Below are positions 52,916-60,561 of a DNA stretch of 64,000 nucleotides, in pieces. The DNA lies in NCBI GenBank assembly GCA_047833645.1, contig CP181259.1:2046001-2110000 (forward strand), in the 5' to 3' direction. The position numbers and the translations under genes are program-made. Below the pieces are notes generated by a model. It was given only the letters and a program-made list of their open reading frames with translations, was not told the origin of the DNA and did no database searches. Position 1 is the stretch's first letter. Every line of letters starts with the position of its first letter. This DNA comes from Pseudolactococcus sp041800635 (GTDB taxonomy: Bacteria; Bacillota; Bacilli; Lactobacillales; Streptococcaceae).

Positions 52916-54889
52916 ATGTCTAAGCAGAAAATTATCGTCATTGGTGCTGGCTTTGCTGGTGTCAAGGCGGCTAAAACCCTATCGAAAAAACTGAAAAATG
53001 AAGCAGAAATCACCTTGATAGACAAACACAGCTATCAAACGATGATGACGCAGTTACATGAAGTAGCAGCTGGCCGTGTGCCGTTTACCAATGCCCAGTA
53101 TGATTTGCAAAAATTATTTGCCCATCGTAAAAATGTCCAAATCTTGACCGATGAAGTCGTCGGATTGGATAAGGCAGCGAAAACAGTTACAACCAAAGCC
53201 AGCGGCGTTTTAAACTTTGACTATGTAATTGTTGCCATTGGTGGCGAGCCTAACGACTTTGGCGTGCCAGGCGTGAAAGAAAATGCCTTCACCCTCTGGT
53301 CAATGGCAGATGCGCTTGAAATCAAGCGCCATTTAGAGATGGTCGTTGAACAAGCATCGCTTGAACATGATGACGCGAAACGCAAGGCCTTGCTTAATTT
53401 TGTTGTCGCAGGGTCAGGCTTTACGGGGATCGAAATGGTCGGTGAGTTAATCGACTGGCGCGAAGTCGTGGCGTGTGACTACAAGCTTGATGCTTCTGAA
53501 ATCACGCTCAATGTCGTTGAAATGATGCCAACGATTCTTAACACCTTAGACCGTTCTGATGCCGATAAAGTGGTCAAATATCTCGGCAAGAAAAACGTTA
53601 ACCTCCTCTTAAATCACACGATTACAGAAGTCGCACCTGATCACATCAAAATCAAAGATGGCGCGGACATTCCAACCCACACCTTGATTTGGACAACAGG
53701 TGTCCAAGGCAATACCCAAGCCGCAGCCTACGGTCTTGCTGAAAGCGAACGTGGTCACCGTTTGACTGCCAACGCCTACATGGAAGCCCAAGGCTTTGAG
53801 GGTCAAGGCATTTATGTGGCGGGGGATGTGTCAGGCTTCATCGAAGAAGCAACCGGTCGGCCAACCCCACAAATCGTTGAAGCAGCTGAACAGACAGCGC
53901 ATACTGCTGCTGAAAATATCATCGCAGCTATCAAGGGCGGGGAAAAACACAAGTTTGTTGGTAAGTATCAAGGCACCATGGTATCCGTCGGCTCTAAATG
54001 GGGCGTTGCCTCCCTCATGGGCAAATTCCATCTGTCAGGCTTCTTTGCCATGGCCGTTAAACACTTGATTAACATCCTCTACATCTTTCAAATTGGTAGC
54101 CTTTGGTATTTCTTCACCTACCTGAAAAATGAGATTTTCCACACATCAAATGAGCGGAATATTTTCCGTGGTCACACCTCTCGTTTGGGCAATGTCCTCT
54201 GGTCAGTTCCTTTACGTATTTTCTACGGCCTTGTCTGGTTGGTAGAAGCGTCTGCTAAAGTCGTCGGTGACGGCAAACTCTTGAATCCGACCACTTGGTT
54301 TGGTAAAGGGTCGTGGTTTACCAATGACCTCCATTTCCCATTTGCTTGGCTCAAAGAAACGGCAGCTACAGCAGCCGACGCCGCAGCTGGTGCTTCAACA
54401 GGCGCAGCTGAAACCGCGACAAAAGCGGCAGATGCCACAGCAGCAGCCAGTGGTGCCGCAACATCTGGTGCCGCTGAAGCAACAAAATCTGCCGCTGAAT
54501 TCGGCCTGTCTTACTCATACGGCCACGAGCCGATGGCAGTTCTTGACAAAATCCCTAACTGGTTGGAACCTGTCTTCAAATTCATGATTCCAAACAAAGA
54601 AGTCGCCCTCTTCATGCAGAAATTCATGTCGATCGTCGAAGTCGCGCTCGCCCTTGCTCTGATCGTCGGTGCCTTCACTTGGCTCGCCGCAGCCGCAACC
54701 GCAGCCCTGACCGTCATGTTCTCCCTTTCAGGTATGTTCTACTGGGTTAACATCTGGTTCATCTTCGCCGCGATTGCCCTGATGAATGGGTCAGGCCGGT
54801 CGTTTGGTCTTGATAAATGGCTTCAGCCTTGGCTCCAGAAACATTTCTTTAAGTGGTGGTATGGCAAGTCTAAATCACTTTATAAATAA
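52916..54889 (+). CDS. ndh: Type II NADH dehydrogenase with C-terminal membrane (DoxX-like) domain
   Basis: 657 aa. N-terminal two-dinucleotide-binding flavoprotein: FAD site IIVIGAGFAGVKAAKTL (residues 5-21), second GxGxxG-type site FVVAGSGFTGIEMVGEL (about 162-178), FAD-ribityl motif GIYVAGDVSGF. After about residue 390 come a membrane-associating stretch, an unusual Ala/Thr-rich segment (about 482-525), and a membrane domain with helices around 565-635 resembling DoxX. Transfers electrons from NADH to quinone without pumping. GGAGACG precedes the ATG. Its lox neighbour suggests aerobic growth. Confidence 0.88.
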   Translation: MSKQKIIVIGAGFAGVKAAKTLSKKLKNEAEITLIDKHSYQTMMTQLHEVAAGRVPFTNAQYDLQKLFAHRKNVQILTDEVVGLDKAAKTVTTKASGVLNFDYVIVAIGGEPNDFGVPGVKENAFTLWSMADALEIKRHLEMVVEQASLEHDDAKRKALLNFVVAGSGFTGIEMVGELIDWREVVACDYKLDASEITLNVVEMMPTILNTLDRSDADKVVKYLGKKNVNLLLNHTITEVAPDHIKIKDGADIPTHTLIWTTGVQGNTQAAAYGLAESERGHRLTANAYMEAQGFEGQGIYVAGDVSGFIEEATGRPTPQIVEAAEQTAHTAAENIIAAIKGGEKHKFVGKYQGTMVSVGSKWGVASLMGKFHLSGFFAMAVKHLINILYIFQIGSLWYFFTYLKNEIFHTSNERNIFRGHTSRLGNVLWSVPLRIFYGLVWLVEASAKVVGDGKLLNPTTWFGKGSWFTNDLHFPFAWLKETAATAADAAAGASTGAAETATKAADATAAASGAATSGAAEATKSAAEFGLSYSYGHEPMAVLDKIPNWLEPVFKFMIPNKEVALFMQKFMSIVEVALALALIVGAFTWLAAAATAALTVMFSLSGMFYWVNIWFIFAAIALMNGSGRSFGLDKWLQPWLQKHFFKWWYGKSKSLYK

Positions 54890-54914
54890 GATGGTATAGC
54901 AATCAACCAGAATC

Positions 54915-54936
54915 AAACGTCTTTGGGCGTTTTTTT
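54915..54936 (+). terminator. Terminator of the NADH dehydrogenase gene
   Basis: AACGTC/GGCGTT stem with TTTG loop, then seven T; the thiN -10 box begins within a few bases of the U-tract. Confidence 0.85.
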
Positions 54937-54944
54937 GGTATAAT
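54936..54944 (+). promoter_or_regulatory. Extended -10 of thiN, implies leaderless mRNA
   Basis: TG-G-TATAAT ends 7 nt before ATG 54952. The ATG at 54943 overlaps the -10 itself and cannot be the start of a transcript from here. Confidence 0.6.
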
Positions 54945-54951
54945 GAGACTT

Positions 54952-55608
54952 ATGAAAATAGTCATTCTAGCAGGAGGACCTGCAACAGCTTTCGACAGGT
55001 TAATCCAAGAACAGGTTAAAGATTCTGATGCTTTTTTTATCGGTGTCGATCGTGGCGCTTATCGCTTGATGCAGGCTGGATTTCCTGTCCATTTGGCGAT
55101 TGGCGATTTTGATAGCTTGACGCCAGAGGAATTGGTGGCAGTCCGTACTTATGCAGATCAGATCGCCCAATCACCTGCTGAAAAAGATGATACAGATTTA
55201 GAGCTTGCCGTCTTAACTGCCATGACACAGTTTCCAGATGCCAGTGACATTCTGATTTTAGGCGGATTGGGTGGTCGTTTTGACCATGAAATTCAGATTT
55301 TTTATCTGGTCTTACAAGCTAGATTTTCTGGTCTCTTGTCTAAAATCACTCTGCTAGATGCGCAGAATGTGATTCGATTTGTCGGGCCTGGGCGCCATCT
55401 CTTGACGAAAATCCCTGAGATGACTTATCTGGCCTTTGCTAGCCTGACCCCCGTGATCGGCTTTTCGATTCAGCAAGCCAAGTACGACCTGCCAAAGACT
55501 GATTTTCCGTCAAACTTTTCGCTATCGTCAAATGAATTTGTTGCTGATGTGCCTGTAACCATTGAGCATGCGTCGGGGATTGTCGCGGTGATTCAAGCCA
55601 AAGATTAA
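54952..55608 (+). CDS. thiN: Thiamine pyrophosphokinase
   Basis: 218 aa, makes thiamine diphosphate from thiamine and ATP. Family motifs: GVDRGAYRLMQAG (about 36-48), AIGDFDSLTPEE (about 54-65), AEKDDTDLELAV (about 82-93; metal-binding acidic cluster) and GGLGGRFDHEI (about 108-118). Start placed at ATG 54952 (MKIVILAGGP) because it fits both the family N terminus and the promoter position. Monocistronic. Confidence 0.94.
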   Translation: MKIVILAGGPATAFDRLIQEQVKDSDAFFIGVDRGAYRLMQAGFPVHLAIGDFDSLTPEELVAVRTYADQIAQSPAEKDDTDLELAVLTAMTQFPDASDILILGGLGGRFDHEIQIFYLVLQARFSGLLSKITLLDAQNVIRFVGPGRHLLTKIPEMTYLAFASLTPVIGFSIQQAKYDLPKTDFPSNFSLSSNEFVADVPVTIEHASGIVAVIQAKD

Positions 55609-55651
55609 GATAATGTCGCAAGTTAAGGGTTGAAGATGAGAGTGGTTTGAC

Positions 55652-55680
55652 TTGACAAGTTGAGTTTACAGTTGTAAACT
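55652..55680 (+). promoter_or_regulatory. cop operon promoter overlapped by a CopY-type operator
   Basis: -35 TTGACA at 55652-55657, 17 bp, -10 TAAACT at 55675-55680. A perfect palindrome AGTTTACA-GT-TGTAAACT (55663-55680) contains the cop box TACAnnTGTA and covers the spacer and -10. Confidence 0.93.
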
Positions 55681-55698
55681 ATAAATAGAGGTGATGAT

Positions 55699-56163
55699 AT
55701 GAAAGTAAATATATCAGACTCAGAGATGATCGTGATGCGAGCGATTTGGACTTTGGAGCAAGCATCCGTTGACCAAATCGCCTGTCAAATCGCGGCGTCT
55801 AATGACTGGTCTGTGGCAACGATAAAGACCCTTTTAGGGCGATTAGTGAAGAAAGAGATGCTTGCAACGACGAAATCGGGACGGAAGTTTATCTACACCC
55901 CGACCATGTCAGAATGTCAGGCAGTCGGCTTGATGGGGCAAGAATTACTGGATAAGGTCTGTGCGCAAAAGCATGTCGATGTTTTGGTGAATTTAATTGA
56001 TGACGCCATGTTGACGGCTGAAAATCTGCAAAAGATTTCAGAAGCTTTGGCTGCTAAGGCGCCAGCTTGTCATGTGAATTGTGACTGTTTAGAGAAATTC
56101 AGCGCGTGCACGTGTGATCATGACCATGCGACTGAGGATTTGGAAATAATGGAGACGGTATAA
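55699..56163 (+). CDS. copR: Copper-responsive repressor CopY/CopR
   Basis: 154 aa repressor of the BlaI/MecI-CopY family. N-terminal winged helix (SDSEMIVMRAIWTLEQASVDQIA, SVATIKTLLGRLVKKEML); the C-terminal metal-sensing tail has NCDCLEKFSACTCDHDH, i.e. C-x-C-x6-C-x-C, where the canonical CopY form is C-x-C-x4-C-x-C. Copper is expected to displace Zn and release the operator at 55663. Stop overlaps the copZ start (TAATG). Confidence 0.93.
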   Translation: MKVNISDSEMIVMRAIWTLEQASVDQIACQIAASNDWSVATIKTLLGRLVKKEMLATTKSGRKFIYTPTMSECQAVGLMGQELLDKVCAQKHVDVLVNLIDDAMLTAENLQKISEALAAKAPACHVNCDCLEKFSACTCDHDHATEDLEIMETV

Positions 56164-56363
56164 TGGAAAAAATACATTTAAAAATTGAAGGCATGACGTG
56201 TCAACACTGTGTCTCACACGTAACAGAAGCACTTGAAGGAGTTCCTGGTGTCGCAGCTGCTAAAGTTAACCTTAAAAAAGGTGAGGCAGTCGTGAAATCA
56301 GAAGCGACATCGCTTGAAGCACTCAGTGCAGCCGTTGCTGCCGCTGGCTACAAAGTGGTTTAG
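56163..56363 (+). CDS. copZ: Copper chaperone CopZ
   Basis: 66 aa HMA-domain protein with the Cu(I)-binding GMTCQHC motif at about residues 10-16 and the ferredoxin-like fold pattern (VNLKKGEAVV, AVAAAGYKVV). Carries Cu(I) between CopR and CopA. Overlaps copR by one base. Confidence 0.95.
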   Translation: MEKIHLKIEGMTCQHCVSHVTEALEGVPGVAAAKVNLKKGEAVVKSEATSLEALSAAVAAAGYKVV

Positions 56364-56435
56364 TCTGGTCAAGTGATGAAGCGGTGGCGCTCAGATAGGC
56401 CAGAGCTTTTTTTGAAAATAGGAAAGCCGTTTGCT

Positions 56436-58538
56436 ATGAAAACACAATCTTTTGTCATTACCGGTATGACCTGTGCCAACTGTGTCATGCGAGTCGATAA
56501 GGCACTCAATGCCTCGGATCAAATCCTGGAAGCCAGTGTCAACTTGGCCACAGAAAAAGCCAAAGTCGTCATGCAAGATGACTGCGATCTTGAGACCGTT
56601 ATCGAGACCGTCCGTCAGGCAGGCTATGGCGCGATTGTTGACGATAAGGCCCATCGTGAGAAAATTCGCTTAGCGAAAGCTCGCGCTGAAAAAAATCTCT
56701 TCTGGTCCTTTGTCCTCTCTGCGATTTTAACCTTGCCCATGTTACTGGGGATGTTTGCAGGGACGCTACACATCCATAGTTTGATGATCTTTCACAATCC
56801 CATGATCCAGTTTCTCCTCGCGACACCTGTCCAGTTTGTCTTTGGCGCTAGATTTTATAAGGGCGCCTACATGGCCTTGAAAAATAAGTCAGCTAATATG
56901 GACGTGCTTGTCGCACTCGGCACAAGCGTTGCCTATGTTTCCAGTCTCGTTTTTGGGTTGTTCATGGGCAATATGTCAGCCGTCAATTTTGAGTCAGCAG
57001 CGGTGATTATCACGCTGGTTTTGCTCGGTAAAAATCTAGAAAATCGTGCCAAGAAAAATACATCAGCCGCCATTTATAGCCTGCAAAAGAAACAAGCTAA
57101 AACGGTGCATCTCCTAAAGGATGATCAGGAAAGGGACACGCCCGTTGAGACCATTGCTGAAAATCAAGTCATTCTTGTCAAACCAGGTGAGCGTGTGCCG
57201 CTAGACCTAGAAATTTTGACCGGACGGGCGAGCTTCGATGAATCGTCATTAACGGGTGAAGCGGTTCCGGTAACAAAAACTGTCGGACAAACCGTCATGG
57301 AAGGCGCGGTCAACTTGGATGGCATCATCACGGCGCGGGTCATCCACACACTGGATGATTCGGCCATTTCACAAATGATGGCAGCCATGGCAGAAGCTCA
57401 GGCCACCAAGCCAGAAATTCAGAAAACAGCAGATCGCATTTCGGCCATTTTTGTCCCAGTCGTTTTGGGCATTGCCCTGATCACCTTCATCCTGACAGCC
57501 ATTTTCACCCAAGACATCAGCCAAGCCCTCCTACACGCGACTAGTGTCCTCGTCATTTCTTGCCCTTGTGCCCTAGGCTTAGCGACACCCACAGCGATTA
57601 TGGTGGCAACGGGACTGGGCGCGAGAAACGGTATTTTGATTAAAGATGCCAACGCACTTGAACACAGCAAACACATTTCGACTGTGATTTTTGATAAGAC
57701 CGGTACGATCACGACAGGTCACTTTCAGCTGGCTGATTGGTCAGGGTCTGACGCCGACTTTCAAATTTTGACAAGCCTAGAAAGTTTCTCTAACCACCCC
57801 TTGGCACAAGCCTTGAAAGGGACAGATTTATTGCCTGTTTCAAACTTCCAAGAATTGGCTGGGCGTGGTCTGACAGGCGTGATTGCTGGTCAAGTTTATT
57901 TTGCAGGAAATGCGGATTTAATGGCAGAGCAAGGGATAGACGTTGCCGCATCTTCAGACACGAGTATTTATCTGGCTACTGCGACGGCTCTACTGGGTAT
58001 CGCGACCTTTTCTTCTGAAATCAAAGCAGACGCTGCGCAAACGATCGCCGACCTTGCCCGAATGGGCATCAAAACGACCATGCTGACGGGAGATAATGAA
58101 ACTGCCGCCGCCAAAATCAATGCGCTAGTCAAGGTGGATACGGTGATCGCGCAGGCCAATCCGGTCAAAAAAGCGCAGGTCGTAAGCGCTACAGCAGACG
58201 CCATGATGGTCGGGGATGGGATCAATGATTCGGTCGCTTTGTCCAGCGCCTTGGTTGGCGTGGCCATGGGGTCAGGCAGCGATATCGCCATGCAGTCGGG
58301 AGATGTGGTCATCACGTCTGAGAATTCGCTGGCGAAAATTATCAGCTTGATTCGCTTGTCTCAAAAGACGGTCAGAAAGATTCATCAAAATTATTTCTGG
58401 GCCTTTATCTACAATCTTGTGGGAATTCCGCTTGCGGCATTTGGCTTGTTAAATCCGATGTTTGCGGCCCTTGCCATGAGTTTATCGAGTGTGAGTGTGA
58501 TTGTGAGCTCGCTCTTACTGAATACGAAGAAAATCTGA
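56436..58538 (+). CDS. copA: Copper-exporting P1B-type ATPase CopA
   Basis: 700 aa. One N-terminal heavy-metal domain (GMTCANC at about residues 10-16), eight expected membrane helices, membrane CPC motif (SCPCALGLATP), phosphorylation loop DKTGTITTG, SNHPLAQAL, hinge GDGINDSVAL. Pumps Cu(I) out of the cytosol. I start at ATG 56436 (AGGAAAG upstream); the frame extends 21 codons further but that part is unlike the family. Third gene of copRZA. Confidence 0.95.
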   Translation: MKTQSFVITGMTCANCVMRVDKALNASDQILEASVNLATEKAKVVMQDDCDLETVIETVRQAGYGAIVDDKAHREKIRLAKARAEKNLFWSFVLSAILTLPMLLGMFAGTLHIHSLMIFHNPMIQFLLATPVQFVFGARFYKGAYMALKNKSANMDVLVALGTSVAYVSSLVFGLFMGNMSAVNFESAAVIITLVLLGKNLENRAKKNTSAAIYSLQKKQAKTVHLLKDDQERDTPVETIAENQVILVKPGERVPLDLEILTGRASFDESSLTGEAVPVTKTVGQTVMEGAVNLDGIITARVIHTLDDSAISQMMAAMAEAQATKPEIQKTADRISAIFVPVVLGIALITFILTAIFTQDISQALLHATSVLVISCPCALGLATPTAIMVATGLGARNGILIKDANALEHSKHISTVIFDKTGTITTGHFQLADWSGSDADFQILTSLESFSNHPLAQALKGTDLLPVSNFQELAGRGLTGVIAGQVYFAGNADLMAEQGIDVAASSDTSIYLATATALLGIATFSSEIKADAAQTIADLARMGIKTTMLTGDNETAAAKINALVKVDTVIAQANPVKKAQVVSATADAMMVGDGINDSVALSSALVGVAMGSGSDIAMQSGDVVITSENSLAKIISLIRLSQKTVRKIHQNYFWAFIYNLVGIPLAAFGLLNPMFAALAMSLSSVSVIVSSLLLNTKKI

Positions 58539-58614
58539 CCCTGTGTTGGATTTTTTGTTGGACTTGGGCCTAGGAAATTTTGCCTGGTCTGGTCTTGGAC
58601 TGCTGCGTGGGGTG

Positions 58615-58623
58615 TGATATAAT
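58615..58623 (+). promoter_or_regulatory. Extended -10 of rodA, short or no leader
   Basis: TG-A-TATAAT ends 8 nt before ATG 58632; no Shine-Dalgarno. Confidence 0.55.
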
Positions 58624-58631
58624 AAAGCATA

Positions 58632-59873
58632 ATGAAAAAACAAAAATTAACTTTTGATAGCAGAATAGATTACGCCTTGATTTTACCCGCCTTTTTACTC
58701 AATTTGATTGGGTTGCTGGTCCTTTATATTGCGACCAATCACGATTATCCAGCGCGTGTCACCAAAGTCATGACCCAGCAGATTACCTGGGGTATCGCAG
58801 GGGTTGTGGTGGCGCTTGTCGTGATGCATTTCAATGCCAAGATGCTTTGGAAATTGACACCGATTTTATATGGCCTGGGCATTGTGCTCATGATTTTACC
58901 TTTGAAGTTTTATGATCCTTTAACAGTTTCATTGACAGGTGCCAAAAACTGGGTTTATCTGGGCGGGACCAATCTTTTTCAACCGTCGGAATTCATGAAG
59001 ATTTCCTATATCTTACTCATGGCACTAGTTGTCGTGAGTTTCCAAAATCGCCTGAAGAAGCGTTTGTTGAAAGATGACATTTTGCTAATCTTGTTCATGT
59101 TTCTGGTGACGGTACCGGTTATGGCCCTTCTAGCCGCTCAAAAAGACTTCGGGACAGCGCTTGTTTTTATGGCTATTTTTGCTGGGATTGTCGTCGTATC
59201 AGGTGTTTCTTGGCGGTTGATTTTGCCTGTTGTGCTTGTCGTTGGCCTCCTAGGTGGCGGGATTATTTATCTCACAACCTTTGACGCCGGACGGGATTTC
59301 TTAAAATCAGTTGGCATGGATCAATATCAAATTTTGCGGATTGATGCCTGGCGCGATCCATTTGCCAATGCCCAAGGCTCGACCTATCAGCAAGCTCAAG
59401 GCTTACTAGCGATTGGGACGGGTGGTTTGTTTGGGAAAGGCTTTAATGTTGCCAATATCAGTGTTCCCGTGCGAGAGTCAGATATGATTTTCACGGTCAT
59501 CGGAGAGAACTTTGGTTTCCTAGGTTCGGCATTTGTTATTTTATTGTATTTCATCCTCATCTATCGCATGATTCGTGTGACGATTCGTGCTAATAATCAA
59601 TTTTACATCTATGTCTCGACTGGGATTACGATGATGATTCTCTTCCACGTTTTTGAAAATATAGGGGCCAATATCGGTGTTCTGCCCCTAACCGGAATTC
59701 CCCTACCCTTCATCTCTCAGGGCGGTAGCTCACTCATCGGAAACCTGATTGGGATAGGCTTGGTGCTGTCTATGAAATATAATCAAGAACCGAATTTTCC
59801 ACTGGAACCTATCCAAAAACGCTCAAGCAATCTTAGGTATTCTAGAACAGATAAACTGTCTCAAAACAAATAA
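58632..59873 (+). CDS. rodA: SEDS-family peptidoglycan glycosyltransferase RodA
   Basis: 413 aa, about ten membrane helices; polymerises lipid II with a class B PBP for peripheral wall growth. Conserved SEDS blocks: GAKNWVYLGGTNLFQPSEFMKI (with the invariant QPSE), AQKDFGTALVF (catalytic Asp region), IPVRESDMIF-type VPVRESDMIFTVIGENFGF, and LTGIPLPFISQGGSSL. Closer to streptococcal RodA (N-terminal DSRIDYALILP, ATNHDYP) than to FtsW. Confidence 0.92.
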   Translation: MKKQKLTFDSRIDYALILPAFLLNLIGLLVLYIATNHDYPARVTKVMTQQITWGIAGVVVALVVMHFNAKMLWKLTPILYGLGIVLMILPLKFYDPLTVSLTGAKNWVYLGGTNLFQPSEFMKISYILLMALVVVSFQNRLKKRLLKDDILLILFMFLVTVPVMALLAAQKDFGTALVFMAIFAGIVVVSGVSWRLILPVVLVVGLLGGGIIYLTTFDAGRDFLKSVGMDQYQILRIDAWRDPFANAQGSTYQQAQGLLAIGTGGLFGKGFNVANISVPVRESDMIFTVIGENFGFLGSAFVILLYFILIYRMIRVTIRANNQFYIYVSTGITMMILFHVFENIGANIGVLPLTGIPLPFISQGGSSLIGNLIGIGLVLSMKYNQEPNFPLEPIQKRSSNLRYSRTDKLSQNK

Positions 59874-59878
59874 ACTAT

Positions 59879-59905
59879 ATACTACTTTGCAAAGTAGTAT
59901 TTTTG
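59879..59905 (+). terminator. rodA terminator
   Basis: ATACTACT/AGTAGTAT stem with TTGCAA loop followed by five T. The -10 of the next gene (TATAAT, about 59919) follows. Confidence 0.85.
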
Positions 59906-59930
59906 GTATATAATAAAGTTATCAAATAAA

Positions 59931-59944
59931 AGAAAGCGTTTGCA
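59931..59944 (+). promoter_or_regulatory. Candidate catabolite-responsive element (cre)
   Basis: AGAAAGCGTTTGCA matches the CcpA consensus TGNAANCGNNNNCA in all but the first base, and lies just downstream of the promoter of the PTS gene. Confidence 0.55.
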
Positions 59945-59981
59945 ATGACAAAACATTGTAAACGGAGATGGTACACACACT

Positions 59982-60284
59982 ATGACAACTACAGTAAAAT
60001 TATTCTGTTCAGCAGGCATGTCAACATCACTTTTTGCACAAAAAATGCAACAAGAAGCTGAAAAACGTGGTCTTGACTTTGACGTTAAAGCTTACGGACT
60101 TGCAGAAGTTGATTCAGAAGGGCCTAAAGCAGATGTTATCATGATCGGCCCACAAGCCCGTTACATGGTTGACGAAGTGACTAAAAAATTCCCTGAAACA
60201 CCTGTTAAAGACATCCCAATGCAAATGTATGGTTTGATGCAAGGTGACAAAGGTCTTGATCTTGCCATCGAACTTAAAGGATAA
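59982..60284 (+). CDS. PTS lactose/cellobiose-family EIIB component
   Basis: 100 aa phosphocarrier. Phospho-accepting Cys9 in KLFCSAGMSTSLFAQKM, then the family's VIMIGPQARYM. No EIIA, EIIC or glycosidase gene is adjacent, so it is an orphan subunit that must serve a permease encoded elsewhere. A cre-like site in its leader points to glucose control. AACGGAGATGG precedes the ATG. Confidence 0.92.
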   Translation: MTTTVKLFCSAGMSTSLFAQKMQQEAEKRGLDFDVKAYGLAEVDSEGPKADVIMIGPQARYMVDEVTKKFPETPVKDIPMQMYGLMQGDKGLDLAIELKG

Positions 60285-60293
60285 AAATTTAAG

Positions 60294-60323
60294 AAAATCA
60301 CTTGAAAAAGTGGTTTTTTTGTG
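60294..60323 (+). terminator. Terminator of the EIIB gene
   Basis: AAATCACTT/AAGTGGTTT stem, GAAA loop, T-run. The -35 of the next promoter (TTGAAA, 60302-60307) lies inside this hairpin. Confidence 0.82.
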
Positions 60324-60330
60324 TTAAAAT
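60302..60330 (+). promoter_or_regulatory. Promoter of the ABC-F gene
   Basis: -35 TTGAAA at 60302-60307, 17-bp spacer, -10 TAAAAT at 60325-60330 with an adjoining TG. Confidence 0.8.
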
Positions 60331-60337
60331 GAGAAAA

Positions 60338-60561
60338 ATAAAGAAGGTATCGGCCGCCAAAGGCGATAAGGTGGGGTCCATTGCGCATTTAAGTGATTGA
60401 AAATTTTTAACGAATTTTTTCTTAAGCTTATTTGTGCGGACTTTTCACCTTGAACACCTGATTCACCATGACCTCTTTTTGTCGTGCTGATCAGGTCGTA
60501 AAAACAAGGCTTTTTAGGGCACACTCTGCTTAAGTAATTTAAGTCAATGGAGGTGCTTTTT
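60338..60561 (+). ncRNA. Long structured leader of the ABC-F gene, candidate antibiotic-responsive attenuator
   Basis: About 220 nt with no convincing gene. A strong hairpin at 60456-60496 has ACCTGAT/ATCAGGT at its base and CATGAC/GTCGTG at its top. CACCT occurs twice and ACCTC once around 60447-60475, all able to pair with the GGAGGTG ribosome binding site at 60548-60554. A TAAAAA/TTTTTA stem near 60499-60515 could be a weak terminator. Known ABC-F resistance genes are often controlled by leader attenuation. Confidence 0.5.

Noticed and set aside
54943..54951. Upstream ATG of thiN at 54943
   Set aside because: It is part of the -10 box; the ATG at 54952 fits both the family start and the promoter.
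60329..60400. 23-codon uORF in the ABC-F leader
   Set aside because: Its ATG overlaps the -10 box and it has no ribosome binding site, so it would not be on the transcript from that promoter.
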